From NCBI GenBank assembly GCA_018664975.1, contig JABIXH010000255.1, positions 1-35,490 on the forward strand: 35,490 nucleotides of DNA, given 5' to 3'. Below, in pieces: positions 1-9,873 of this stretch; positions within the stretch are counted from its first letter, which is position 1, and each line of letters begins with the position of its first letter. Made by a program: the position numbers and the translations under genes. The stretch comes from Nitrospina sp. Lineage in GTDB: Bacteria > Nitrospinota > Nitrospinia > Nitrospinales > VA-1. The notes under the pieces are model-generated. The model did no database searches, was not told the origin of the DNA, and saw only the letters and a program-made list of their open reading frames with translations.

Positions 1-18
1 ATCAGCTAAGAAATAGGA

Positions 19-747
19 ATGACTGAAAATACTCCATCGCTCAAGAAAAAACTGGAAGGTTCGAAAAGATACCTTCAAAACGCCGATCTTAAAGGAGCTG
101 ATCTGGAGGAAGCCGACTTGGAAAGGGCATTGCTAGTCGGTGCTGATTTGCGTGGAGCAAACTTAAAAAAAATATTTCTTAGTGAAGCCCAAATCTCTAA
201 AGCTAACCTTTCTGGCGCAGAACTATCCGAAGCTAATTTTAGTGGAGCGGATTTAAATAAATCCAATTTGGGAGGAGCCAATCTTCAAAACGCCTACATG
301 CGACGTGCTGATCTGCGTGGTGCGAATTTGAGCGATACCAACCTGGCCAAAGCCAATCTTAGAGAATGTGCCTTATACAAAGCATGGGTAAAGAATTCAG
401 ATTGCAGTGGGGCCAATTTACAAAACATTAAAGGCTCGCAATCACAATGGCAAGATACGGTGCTAAAGGGAGCCAAACTGGAAGGAGCCGACCTTTCTGG
501 AGCCCGGCTTGAAGGCACTAACTTTGAAGATGCCAGTTTGCAAACGGCAAACCTTAACCGGTCCGTTTTAAAAGGTGCAAACTTTAATCGGGCCGATCTG
601 CGTGGGGCCAATTTGCGCTATGTGGTGGGGTTGACCTATGATCAGGTTGAGATGGCTCAAATTGATAGAAAAACTCTTTTGCCTAGCTACCTAAAAATCA
701 AATGGACCTCGGAAACAGCGTTTGAACTACTCGATGACAACAGTTAA
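19..747 (+). CDS. Pentapeptide-repeat protein
   Basis: Many tandem A(D/N)LxX pentapeptides (ADLKGADLEEADLERALLVGADLRGANL...); tail IDRKTLLPSYLKIKWTSETAFEL. Confidence 0.95.
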   Translation: MTENTPSLKKKLEGSKRYLQNADLKGADLEEADLERALLVGADLRGANLKKIFLSEAQISKANLSGAELSEANFSGADLNKSNLGGANLQNAYMRRADLRGANLSDTNLAKANLRECALYKAWVKNSDCSGANLQNIKGSQSQWQDTVLKGAKLEGADLSGARLEGTNFEDASLQTANLNRSVLKGANFNRADLRGANLRYVVGLTYDQVEMAQIDRKTLLPSYLKIKWTSETAFELLDDNS

Positions 748-753
748 CCGTCC

Positions 754-1233
754 TCATCTTTTATTTCTTTGGTCGATTTCTCCCAGTAGTTCCCCCACTG
801 TTCGAATATTGATCAGATCTCGATAGCCCGAGACCATTCCAATGATTCCTATACTAAGAGGAAACGGTTCGTCCCGGTCACGCAATATAATCGTTCCCGT
901 TATATCCTTCTCGTTAAACGTGGGAATCTGATCTACCTTTATTGGAAGCTTAACCTCCTCGACCTCAACCGAAAAAGAATACTGTTTTTCAAGATAGAGT
1001 TTCAGTTCCTCCACCTCCTCATCGGATAAAAAATAATTAGCCCGACGCAAAACCCATAGCTTTTCTTTGCCGGTTTGGGGCAAGTCTTCAAATTTTTCAA
1101 TCAACTGATCATAGGGAACCAGAGGCTCATCTCGCAAATAGCAGACCCAGTCCACCTTTACAAAAGTTTCAGGATTCTGGCCCGATAAAAGCCGAGAAGA
1201 ATCTATTAATGAAAAGGCATGATACAGTTTCAC
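754..1233 (-). CDS. Hypothetical protein
   Basis: 159-aa ORF with a plausible protein composition, convergent with the upstream gene; no family recognised. Confidence 0.6.
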   Translation of the reverse strand: MKLYHAFSLIDSSRLLSGQNPETFVKVDWVCYLRDEPLVPYDQLIEKFEDLPQTGKEKLWVLRRANYFLSDEEVEELKLYLEKQYSFSVEVEEVKLPIKVDQIPTFNEKDITGTIILRDRDEPFPLSIGIIGMVSGYRDLINIRTVGELLGEIDQRNKR

Positions 1234-1383
1234 CCTTATTATCTCCTACTTCCGCAACCTGCAATTCCTGAATTAATATATTCAAACAACATGGAAACTT
1301 TATATGTTTTCCCCTGCACACAAAGAGTATGATGGGGATTGTTTAATTTTAACCGACACCCGTTAATTTTCCATGGACAAAAA

Positions 1384-1614
1384 ATGGATACTGATAGAAA
1401 GCTAATCAAATTTTCCGCCTCAACAGGGTTTTCAGTGGTTTTAGAGTTCGGAAATAATGAAGAAATGAAAGAATACGAAGATAAAATCAAAAACTCTGGG
1501 CTACAATGCGAAATCATTCCAAGCTTTAACTTTAACTTCGATCAGGCCGATTTGTTCATGGACATGAGAAGCCCAGAGTGCAGATCCCAGTTCGACCTTG
1601 AGGACTGGATTTAA
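1384..1614 (+). CDS. Small hypothetical protein
   Basis: Internal Met of ORF 1339..1614 (MDTDRKLIKFSASTGFSVVLEFGNNEEMKEYEDKIK...); acidic soluble composition. Confidence 0.5.
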   Translation: MDTDRKLIKFSASTGFSVVLEFGNNEEMKEYEDKIKNSGLQCEIIPSFNFNFDQADLFMDMRSPECRSQFDLEDWI

Positions 1615-1681
1615 CCAGTGTGGCACTGAGAAATATCTCGTTATGCCAAGACAACGATTTGCTAGCCAACCAAACTTGTAG

Positions 1682-2206
1682 CTAGTTTCCAACGTCCGCT
1701 GACTGGCGCAAAGTTTGCAGTCTTTCTGCCAGGGTCTGGGGTTTGCCTTTTCGATTCTGCAAAAGGCGGGTAAACCAGTCCAAACCCTCCCCAAGTTTAG
1801 GGTCCATTTTTATAGCCCGGTCATAATCTAAAACAGCCTCAGGATAATGACCCATGCGATCATGCAAGATTCCCCGATTGGCAAAGGAAACGGCTGACCC
1901 TGGGTCGCGTTCAAGCACTTCATTAAAGGCTTGCAACGCCTCTCTATCTCGGCCTAGTTGCATCAAAGTCCTGGCTCTTCCCCTTTGTGCATGGATAAAA
2001 CCAGGAAATTCCTCAATACTGATTTGATATTCACGCAGAGCTTCTTCAAATTTCTGGTCGGTATATAATCCAACCGCACGACTGAAGGCAGGCCCGCCAG
2101 GGTGGCTTTCTGATCCAGCCCCTTTATAAAAGGCCCACGCCAGCGAAATAAAAATCAACCCTACCCCAAAATAACGGATTCCTCTATAAATCGTGTTGGT
2201 GTCCAT
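1682..2206 (-). CDS. TPR-repeat protein with N-terminal TM segment
   Basis: TPR-like units (LYTDQKFEEALREYQISIEEFPGFIHAQRGRARTLMQLGRDREALQAFNEVLERDP...). Confidence 0.85.
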   Translation of the reverse strand: MDTNTIYRGIRYFGVGLIFISLAWAFYKGAGSESHPGGPAFSRAVGLYTDQKFEEALREYQISIEEFPGFIHAQRGRARTLMQLGRDREALQAFNEVLERDPGSAVSFANRGILHDRMGHYPEAVLDYDRAIKMDPKLGEGLDWFTRLLQNRKGKPQTLAERLQTLRQSADVGN

Positions 2207-2272
2207 AGCGCAATAAATTTCTGAGCTCCCTGTTGCTCAAGAAGCACACAAGTAAAAATGAGCGAGGAAGAG

Positions 2273-2788
2273 TTAGTTTTGTAGCTTCCAGTGGGCGAGG
2301 CGAATATCATCTTTTTGGGATTTGCGAATAAATCTATCGACGGCTCCCGCATCCATAATTCCACCGTTGTATACCGCATTGACAAATTTCGCAACAAGCT
2401 CCGGTTGAGCGTGGCCAAAGGCAGGAATTTTTTTACCGACCCAATCGAATGTTGATTCATCGGCCGTATAAAATTGCAAAAAAGTTGAAAGGTGCAAAAT
2501 CAAACTATTCCGCCCCACATTTTGAGGCTTGCGTTTTGGGTGACCTTTGTTCACAGAAACTGGTAATTGAAGGCCTCCTATTCTTCGGCGGGAATCCAGT
2601 TGGTCCTTTTCCAGCACGTATTTTGAAGCCAGGAAACAAGTAGATAGCACACTGCTTTCCAGGTTTCCGTAGGGAAACTCATTGTCACCCTGTTTTAATT
2701 TCTTCATTTGATCTATTGCCGACTTGCCTTTGGGTGAATAACAGAAATGGGCACGCCAGACTTTAAATTCTTTAACCGTTTTAATCAT
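2273..2788 (-). CDS. Hypothetical protein
   Basis: 171-aa ORF in tandem with the downstream HspQ-like gene; family not recognised. Confidence 0.6.
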   Translation of the reverse strand: MIKTVKEFKVWRAHFCYSPKGKSAIDQMKKLKQGDNEFPYGNLESSVLSTCFLASKYVLEKDQLDSRRRIGGLQLPVSVNKGHPKRKPQNVGRNSLILHLSTFLQFYTADESTFDWVGKKIPAFGHAQPELVAKFVNAVYNGGIMDAGAVDRFIRKSQKDDIRLAHWKLQN

Positions 2789-2805
2789 CGGGAAATTGCC
2801 TTTTG

Positions 2806-3048
2806 CTAATTATGGCTGGCAGGGTCAGATTCCAAGTTTTGTTCTGCCACATAGGTTTGGCTACCCCGCTGATGGACCAGAACATGGTACCAGGGTTTAT
2901 CCTTGGGAGGTTTGCTACGGGCCATTTGCTCATACCATTCATCTGTCTGCTGGAATTCCAGATCCACCCCCAGAATAATTCCGCGGTAGTCAAACAGTTT
3001 ATGATGAATCAATTGGCCAATACAAAATTTTGCTTTAGTTGTACTCAT
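2806..3048 (-). CDS. hspQ: HspQ / YccV-like (hemimethylated-DNA-binding fold) protein
   Basis: Family signature KFCIGQLIHHKLFDYRGIILGVDLEF...EWYEQMARSKPPKDKPWYHVLVHQ...TYVAEQNL. Confidence 0.88.
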   Translation of the reverse strand: MSTTKAKFCIGQLIHHKLFDYRGIILGVDLEFQQTDEWYEQMARSKPPKDKPWYHVLVHQRGSQTYVAEQNLESDPASHN

Positions 3049-3114
3049 CTCTTATTCCACATCCTGGGCATTAATACTATCCGTTGACTTGCGCCTTATT
3101 AAAAACGGAAATCA

Positions 3115-3954
3115 TTACGGCCTCATTCTACACTCATAAGTGTCTTCCGAGGTCCAATTCACTACAATATAGTCTGGAATTTGGGTTTTGCTGTCTATAA
3201 ACGCCAACTCCAATTCTTCAGAAGAAATATTCTTAACCTTTCGCAGGTCTACCCCCTGAAATTTAGCCTCGATAAGCTCAGCGCCCATAAAATCGGAATC
3301 CGTGAGGTCCGCGCCTCTAAAGTCTGCATCGCCTAATTTTGCTTTTACAAAACGGGCAGACTTAAGGCAGGCATATTTAAAACTGGTTTCGCTCAAATTC
3401 GCATTGGAAAAGTCAACATCGGTACAGTCAGTTTCTGCCATCTCTGCTCCAGAAACATCTGCATTTCGAAATTTTGCGCCGGCAAGTTTTGCTTTATTTA
3501 AATTGGCCCCGCGACTGAAGTAACCTTCACGCTGGTATCTACCGGTCAGTTTGGCTTCACTCAAATCGGCGCCTTCCAGGCTTACTCCGGTTAGACAGGC
3601 TTCAACGAGTTTGGCTCGAATCAAGTCAGCTTTTCTCAAGTCAGCTTCAGATAGATTTGCCCCCATTAAATCTGCACCATTGAGATTAGATCCCTGAAAG
3701 TTTGCTCGGGAAAAATTTGCCTTAAGTAGACTGGCACCTGATAAATTGGCATTGCTCAGGTCTGCACGCATACCTTTGGCTGTAAAAATTTTTGCTCCCG
3801 ACAAGTCCGCCCCGCTCAAATTGGCCGACACGAGATTAGCCGAAATCAGATTGGCATTTTTTAAATCAACTCCAGATAAATCCAAACCTTTCAGTTCTGC
3901 TCCTTCAAGGTTTTTTTTTGCTTGTGCAATAGTATCTTTATTCCAAGTCTCCAT
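3115..3954 (-). CDS. Pentapeptide-repeat protein
   Basis: Dense A(N/D)L repeats; C-terminal tail (AFIDSKTQIPDYIVVNWTSEDTYE) resembles that of 19..747. Confidence 0.95.
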   Translation of the reverse strand: METWNKDTIAQAKKNLEGAELKGLDLSGVDLKNANLISANLVSANLSGADLSGAKIFTAKGMRADLSNANLSGASLLKANFSRANFQGSNLNGADLMGANLSEADLRKADLIRAKLVEACLTGVSLEGADLSEAKLTGRYQREGYFSRGANLNKAKLAGAKFRNADVSGAEMAETDCTDVDFSNANLSETSFKYACLKSARFVKAKLGDADFRGADLTDSDFMGAELIEAKFQGVDLRKVKNISSEELELAFIDSKTQIPDYIVVNWTSEDTYECRMRP

Positions 3955-4104
3955 AGTGGAGTATTTTCCTCAAATTTTTAATTTTAGTATGAAAATAAGA
4001 TAACAATCTATTCATCTCCCGGCCCAAAGTCAAATAGTTCCTTTAAAAACTTAAAACCCGGGAAAATTAAGTTACACTGGTAGAAATAGTAAGGGGTACA
4101 TAAC

Positions 4105-4470
4105 ATGAAGGCAACGATTACGGATCAGAGTGGTTTCACTTTAATTGAGCTTTTAGTCGTTGTCGGTATCGTAGGTATTCTTGCAGGGCTCAACTTTTCC
4201 TCTCATCGACAATTTAAAACCCGTGCCTACGACACAGATGCTAAAACAAATCTTCAGAGCCTTTTCCTCACCTGCAAATTATATTGGAATGATGAGGGGT
4301 CGACCGCCAACTGCAATGTCAGTAACGTTTCTGGGTCATCTTATGGCTTTGCCACTTCTTCCAATGTCACCATTTCAGGGCAAGGCGCAGAAACCAGTTT
4401 TAGCGGAAGCGCGACCCATAACTCCAGCACTACCACATACACCATAAACTCCAAAGGTGCCTTGTCCTGA
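4105..4470 (+). CDS. Type IV pilin / pseudopilin-like protein
   Basis: Prepilin N-methylation motif GFTLIELLVVVGIVGILAGL followed by a short Ser/Thr-rich C-terminal domain. Confidence 0.9.
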   Translation: MKATITDQSGFTLIELLVVVGIVGILAGLNFSSHRQFKTRAYDTDAKTNLQSLFLTCKLYWNDEGSTANCNVSNVSGSSYGFATSSNVTISGQGAETSFSGSATHNSSTTTYTINSKGALS

Positions 4471-4769
4471 GTTAATCTAGGGTAAAGAACACTTATCAAC
4501 ACAATTCAAAATAGTGGGAACACTCAATCAATAAATAAGTATTCAGTTGCTATATTTCACTGATTTTAGTGCATCCCCTAAAAAATAGTACAAAACACCA
4601 AATAATTTATCAAAGATGGGCTATTAAACGATATAATATTGAAGGTCTAGTTACTCAGGAATTGTGGGTCATTGAGAAGTTTGCTAAGAGAAGTTTACTA
4701 ATATTTTGAGATTTGGCCTTATCCCACCAAATATTTTATAGTACCCAGCCATTAGTCGGGCCAGACAAT

Positions 4770-4815
4770 TGTTAAAATTGTATTTTCATGAATGTTGAAA
4801 TTGTATTTTCATGAA
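4770..4815. repeat. Tandem direct repeat, 2 x 23 nt
   Basis: TGTTAAAATTGTATTTTCATGAA at 4770-4792 and TGTTGAAATTGTATTTTCATGAA at 4793-4815 (one mismatch), 45 nt upstream of the rSAM gene. Confidence 0.9.
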
Positions 4816-4859
4816 TTAGTACTTCCTTTTCTAATTATTCGGGAGCATTAAGTAATCCC

Positions 4860-5885
4860 ATGACAGATTTTCTTAAACTAGCTAAAAACGGTTTTAAATT
4901 ATATGGGCTTGGGCAAAGGGTTCCCCTTTTTGTTCTCTGGCTCTTGACCAACCGCTGTAATATACGTTGTGTTTACTGCAATATACCCTACCGGGAATAC
5001 AAAGAGCTAGATACAAAAAGATCGCTGGAAGTCTTGGATGAAATGGCCGAAGCCGGAACAGTCCGCGTGGGAATGTATGGTGGAGAGCCCCTGGTAAGAA
5101 AAGATATTTATGCCCTTGTCAAGCGGGCTAAAGAAAATGGGCTCATAACACACCTTTATACCAATGGAGCCTTGGTTGAAAGAAACCTAGATACTATTAA
5201 ACAGCTTGACGGAGTTTTTATTTCGCTGGATGGTCCTGAAGAGATTCATGACAAATATAGAGGAAAAGGAACCTTTCAGGAGGCCATGAGGGCTATAGAA
5301 GTCTGTAGCAAATATGTTCCTGTATTCATAATGACTGTTTTGACCAATGAGAATAAAAGCTCTATCCAATACATTTCTGACCTATCCAGTCGATATGGAG
5401 CACTAGTAAATTATCAGCCCGTCTTGCAAGTCCCTTCCCTTTCAACCGATGTAACTGATTACAAATTAAGCCATGAAGATTTGAAAGAATGTATAGAAAA
5501 AATTCTAGAACTCAAAAATAAAAACCCGAGAATCGCCCTTTCAAAGACCTATTTAAAGCGAATGCTAAACAGGGAACCCAACTTACAAAAAAAAGGTCAT
5601 CAACTTGGAATCGTAAAATGCTGGAATGGTACAGCATCCTGCCAAATTGATGCGGATGGCTCTGTACATTCATGCCTGCATATCAATGACACTGAAAAAG
5701 CCCTGAACCTGGAAGAAAACAATTTCAAGGAAGCATTCGAATACTTGGGCCATTGTTCATGCACTACATGCAATGTCACATGTAGCGTAGAATATAATTT
5801 TTGGCTGTCATTCAACCCTGAATCAATCATAAACTTGGTTAAACTTATGGCCCAGTCAAAAAATTATCAAAAGGTGGCTAGCTAA
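4860..5885 (+). CDS. Radical SAM protein with Cys-rich (SPASM/twitch-like) C-terminus
   Basis: CNIRCVYC (CxxxCxxC), GGEPL, C-terminal C..CQIDADGSVHSCLH...HCSCTTCNVTCSVEYNF. Confidence 0.92.
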   Translation: MTDFLKLAKNGFKLYGLGQRVPLFVLWLLTNRCNIRCVYCNIPYREYKELDTKRSLEVLDEMAEAGTVRVGMYGGEPLVRKDIYALVKRAKENGLITHLYTNGALVERNLDTIKQLDGVFISLDGPEEIHDKYRGKGTFQEAMRAIEVCSKYVPVFIMTVLTNENKSSIQYISDLSSRYGALVNYQPVLQVPSLSTDVTDYKLSHEDLKECIEKILELKNKNPRIALSKTYLKRMLNREPNLQKKGHQLGIVKCWNGTASCQIDADGSVHSCLHINDTEKALNLEENNFKEAFEYLGHCSCTTCNVTCSVEYNFWLSFNPESIINLVKLMAQSKNYQKVAS

Positions 5886-6009
5886 AAAAAGGAAAATTCA
5901 GTTGAAATTGTCTGAGTCATCACCATGAATATATCCTCTCCTACGTCCCAACCTTAGATTGTCTAAATACTTACTCAAAATGAGATATTCAACAACTATT
6001 GATAAATTG

Positions 6010-6606
6010 CTATTCCAGTTCCTTCCGGGCGACAAAGGAATCATCGTCTGATATATCTAATCGTTCAGACTTCCAGATAATTTTCAACTCTCTCACGAGG
6101 GGCTGAAGTTTCTTGCTCACTCTACGGAGTTGGCGACGAAAATCATCTATCTTTTCTTCAGGATATTCTTCTATTTTGGAAACAGCCTTTTCCAAAGGCT
6201 GATACCGTTCTATTTTGTTACTCAATCGGGCCATCCCTTTCGTAGCGATATTTCCAGCCATCGTCAAACCAATCGAACTCATACCAAATAGTAACAACAA
6301 AATAATTATTGCCTTGGAGGTAAATGTCAGCATTGCAGAATAAAACTTTTTCAATGCAGATGGTTTAAAATTCAATCCAGTCGGACCTGTTGGGTCTGGA
6401 ATAGTAGAACCTAACCCTGCTTCAATAATGTTCTTTATATAATTAGCTTTTGCAAGTTGAAGTTCTCTGTACCCTTCATCAATGCTCACATTACGTGTAA
6501 GTAACCCAAGCTCTGGAATAGAAAGAACAAATACCTTTGCCTCTTCTCTAACGAGAACATTATAGTTTTGATATTGATTAGGTTCTTTAGTCTGATCGTT
6601 TTTCAT
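6010..6606 (-). CDS. Membrane-anchored protein with HicB-like N-terminal domain
   Basis: N-terminus YNVLVREEAKVFVLSIPELGLLTRNVSIDEGYRELQLAKANYIKNIIEAG resembles HicB antitoxin fold; TM segment AIIILLLLFGMSSIGLTMAG, then charged coiled-coil-like tail. Confidence 0.6.
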   Translation of the reverse strand: MKNDQTKEPNQYQNYNVLVREEAKVFVLSIPELGLLTRNVSIDEGYRELQLAKANYIKNIIEAGLGSTIPDPTGPTGLNFKPSALKKFYSAMLTFTSKAIIILLLLFGMSSIGLTMAGNIATKGMARLSNKIERYQPLEKAVSKIEEYPEEKIDDFRRQLRRVSKKLQPLVRELKIIWKSERLDISDDDSFVARKELE

Positions 6607-6633
6607 CGAAAAGTCCTCTAGCTATGGCATGAA

Positions 6634-7920
6634 TTATAGGTACCAAAGGGGTGGCATGGATAGCCAATATGCCAGCAATTGAGAGCCCGACACAAAAAAA
6701 GTGAAAACACATGAAATGAAAACAAATACACCTGAATACAAACTAAAAACTTCCAACCATGCCGGCAGTAAAGCGAACAATGCCAAAATCAATGGCCAGG
6801 CAAGATACAATTGAAACGAATAAGAGTGAATAATAACATTTTGACTAAATAAAAATGCAAAACACAGAAAACAACCTAAACCCGACAAAAGGATTAATTG
6901 CTGTGAAAAATAAAGCTTTTTCTTTTGAATGAATGCAACGACACCCACTAATGCCAAAAACCCACAAAAAAACAGCGGGTTAGAACCAGGTAAGTTATGG
7001 AGCCATTTATCGGAAAACAAATCCGAATGATTAAAATAATATTTAGTTCCTCCGTCAAACCCCGTCCTGATTAATGGATTACTTGAAGAAAATGAGATAT
7101 TTGGAAATGAATATCGAACCCAAAATAATTGGGTCAAAAGAAGTCCAAAACCTCCCAACGCAGGCAACAGAACATTTTTAAAAATACCATAGAGTTTGAA
7201 TTGGCAAGGCATGGACAATACAAGAAACATGTAATAAGTTGCTAGAAAAAAAACTGCCCCAGACACATCACAACCAGCCATAAAAAACACAACACTACCT
7301 CTTGAAAAGGTAGTTAATAAAGAGGCTCCCTTTCTGAAGTAATGCTCTTCAATAACTAGAAAAAGAATCGCAAATAAAGCTATAGCCGCTTGTTTATAAA
7401 GTCCCCAAACTAATCCAAGGTTTAAGGGAAGTGTCTGATGGATTGTTACCACGCATGCACCCAGCAAAAATGTTTGCATATAAGGTATATTCATATTCAG
7501 GGTTAGGCGCATCGCGAGAAAACCTAATAAAACAGAAGAAATTAAAGGAGTAATCTGATTTGAAAATACCAGCAATCGATGGCTGAACTCCCCTCCAAAA
7601 TAAATATTGACTCTTTGAAGAATGTGTCCAATTTGAAGCCCTATCATGTTAGACGAACCATGAATATTATCAGAAACACCTTTCTCCGCGGGCTTTAAAA
7701 AGCGTAGCCCTCCATGCTTAAAATATCCATGATTAATCCAAACCATAATAGTCTTTTCCGAGCGGGAGTCTAATCGAAGCTTTAATTCTAGATCTGTCCG
7801 ATCGTGAATAATTGCCATTAAGAAGAAAAGTAAAAGGGTCCCATAGATGAAATAAAGAAGAAGTGCCCCACCCCCCCCTTGAGCAATACTTGAACGCCAC
7901 TTAACCATAAAATTTTTCAT
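6634..7920 (-). CDS. Polytopic membrane protein (paralogue of 17968..19254)
   Basis: Many hydrophobic helices; shared W.N.GYF.HGGL and SS.LLGFLAMRLTL motifs with the 428-aa ORF at 17968..19254. Confidence 0.8.
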   Translation of the reverse strand: MKNFMVKWRSSIAQGGGGALLLYFIYGTLLLFFLMAIIHDRTDLELKLRLDSRSEKTIMVWINHGYFKHGGLRFLKPAEKGVSDNIHGSSNMIGLQIGHILQRVNIYFGGEFSHRLLVFSNQITPLISSVLLGFLAMRLTLNMNIPYMQTFLLGACVVTIHQTLPLNLGLVWGLYKQAAIALFAILFLVIEEHYFRKGASLLTTFSRGSVVFFMAGCDVSGAVFFLATYYMFLVLSMPCQFKLYGIFKNVLLPALGGFGLLLTQLFWVRYSFPNISFSSSNPLIRTGFDGGTKYYFNHSDLFSDKWLHNLPGSNPLFFCGFLALVGVVAFIQKKKLYFSQQLILLSGLGCFLCFAFLFSQNVIIHSYSFQLYLAWPLILALFALLPAWLEVFSLYSGVFVFISCVFTFFVSGSQLLAYWLSMPPLWYL

Positions 7921-8293
7921 GCTATAACCATCATCCCGACTATTATCAATGTCCCAAGTAAAAATATTAGAAGACGTTCGAAATTATTGTTCGTGACTAA
8001 TCAATAATTTTCATTAAAGCAGTCAATATCACTAATAATAATTTACTCAGCTGAGGCACTTAGCTTTCCGATTAAGAAGCTAAACGCTATATTGATTTCA
8101 AATCAAATTCTGATGAAAACACAGGTTTTTAGAATTTGAAATTAAATACAGCAGAATATTAACAGGTTCAAATACTTGGAGGGTACATATTTATGGTGGT
8201 CACCACAAATTTTCTTAGATAAGTTTGAAGCTATTGAAAAACACAAATCATATTAAATTCAGAATTAAATTTAATAAATAAATCCGGTTCAAA

Positions 8294-9859
8294 TTAACTG
8301 CGGATAAAGCTTTTTATAACCCTGAATCCCATGGGAATCATTTTTCTAAAAGAAAATATTCCCAAGTATCCACCAAAATTCATAATAGTCACATTTAAAG
8401 GAGTTATATATTTATAACTGAGTTCCCTAAACAGTTTGAATTTGGTTAAATATTTAATTATGCCAATCGCCGAACGCACATAATTTAAGAGGAAGGTATA
8501 GTTCTGCATTGTTACCATTCTCTGCATCTCTTCACCTTTAATTGAAGCCCGGTTTATATAAAGATCGCCCTCATCCTCTGTATTATATTCTTCCACCAAA
8601 AGATCATTCTCCAGGCAATAGTCATACATAGCCGTCCCTTTATAGGGAACCAATATATTGGTACACATTACAACCTTGTGCGTATTAGCGAAATTAAAAA
8701 TTTCCTCACAATCTTTTAGAGTTTGCGTTGGAATCGAAAACATATTCAACATCACAACTTTAATATTCTTTTTATGCAAATTAGCAACAACTTTGGCGAA
8801 CTCATCATTGGTATATTTGGGTCGCAAAAGGATTTCATTTCGGATTCGTTCGTTTGTCGTTTCCATTGCGATTCGGGCTAGTCGAGCCTTTCCTTCAGCA
8901 AGTTTCTCAACAATATCCTCACTAAGAGTATTAACGGTTGCCTGATATAGAAAGGGTAAATTCACTTTTTCTATATAAAGATCCATAAAGGCAAGAAACC
9001 ATTTTTTGCTGATAGTTAGATTATCATCGGCAAATGAAATAGCTTCTGCTGGATATTGCTTTAATGTAGTAACTAATTCTTCAATCGCTTGCTCTGGGCT
9101 TCGGAACATTAATTTGACCGAACCCTGAGACTCGAATTTATCATTAAATTTCGAATTATGACAATAGGTGCATTTATACGGGCAACCCACGGACAGCAAA
9201 AAACGCCGAACCTGCATATTTCGTAGAAAAGAGAATTTTTCATAATAAATTTCTCTATTAGACTTTGGGCTTAGGTCAAAATCTTCGACAAATTTTGCTT
9301 CAAATGGGTCGTTTATGTCGAACACAATATTGTGAAAGTTTTTCTTATTTTTATAATGCCCCTGCGCAATCCATTCTGAAAAATAAAATTCACCCGCCCC
9401 AACACAAATAAAGTCAACGGCGGTCATATCAATAGATTCATAATTCAGAGTAGGGAAAGGACCTCCAAGAATTATTATTTTATCCGGGTCTATGCTTTTT
9501 ATTCTCCTAACCAATCCAATTACTCTTTGGTAATCCGTATTACAACAATAAAAGCCTATTATTGAAAAATCCTTAAAATCCTTATCTATTTGATCGATAA
9601 AGCGATCATCATCATTAACTATTTCAACATCATGGGGAATCTTATTTTCGTTTAGCCGAGTGGACAATATCATGTAGGAATAGTATTCCAGAGCATCGAA
9701 TTGACATAACAGGACCGGGGGCCTTTGAACCGATTCATTCCCATTAATTATTCCTGACTTATAAGGGTTTAAATCGATATCCACCATTTTCCCCTGATTC
9801 TGACTCCTTACTGGCCGTCCCAGGGAAGGAAGCATACTTAAGTCTGTATTTTCATTCAT
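8294..9859 (-). CDS. B12-binding-like domain radical SAM protein
   Basis: N-terminal Rossmann-like region with IIILGGPFPTLNYE..AVDFICVGAGE, then CPYKCTYC. Confidence 0.9.
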   Translation of the reverse strand: MNENTDLSMLPSLGRPVRSQNQGKMVDIDLNPYKSGIINGNESVQRPPVLLCQFDALEYYSYMILSTRLNENKIPHDVEIVNDDDRFIDQIDKDFKDFSIIGFYCCNTDYQRVIGLVRRIKSIDPDKIIILGGPFPTLNYESIDMTAVDFICVGAGEFYFSEWIAQGHYKNKKNFHNIVFDINDPFEAKFVEDFDLSPKSNREIYYEKFSFLRNMQVRRFLLSVGCPYKCTYCHNSKFNDKFESQGSVKLMFRSPEQAIEELVTTLKQYPAEAISFADDNLTISKKWFLAFMDLYIEKVNLPFLYQATVNTLSEDIVEKLAEGKARLARIAMETTNERIRNEILLRPKYTNDEFAKVVANLHKKNIKVVMLNMFSIPTQTLKDCEEIFNFANTHKVVMCTNILVPYKGTAMYDYCLENDLLVEEYNTEDEGDLYINRASIKGEEMQRMVTMQNYTFLLNYVRSAIGIIKYLTKFKLFRELSYKYITPLNVTIMNFGGYLGIFSFRKMIPMGFRVIKSFIRS

Positions 9860-9873
9860 AGCTATTACACTCT

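Noticed and set aside
75-611. Minus-strand ORFs (68 and 105 aa) antisense to the pentapeptide gene; likewise plus-strand 3302..3523 and 3746..4003.
   Set aside because: Open antisense frames are an expected by-product of the periodic pentapeptide codon pattern; Ser/Ala/Pro/Arg low-complexity translations.
7921-8293. AT-rich 370-bp gap searched for a short precursor peptide for the rSAM enzymes.
   Set aside because: No credible short ORF with RBS or Cys/Gly-rich core seen; shorter peptides cannot be excluded by eye.
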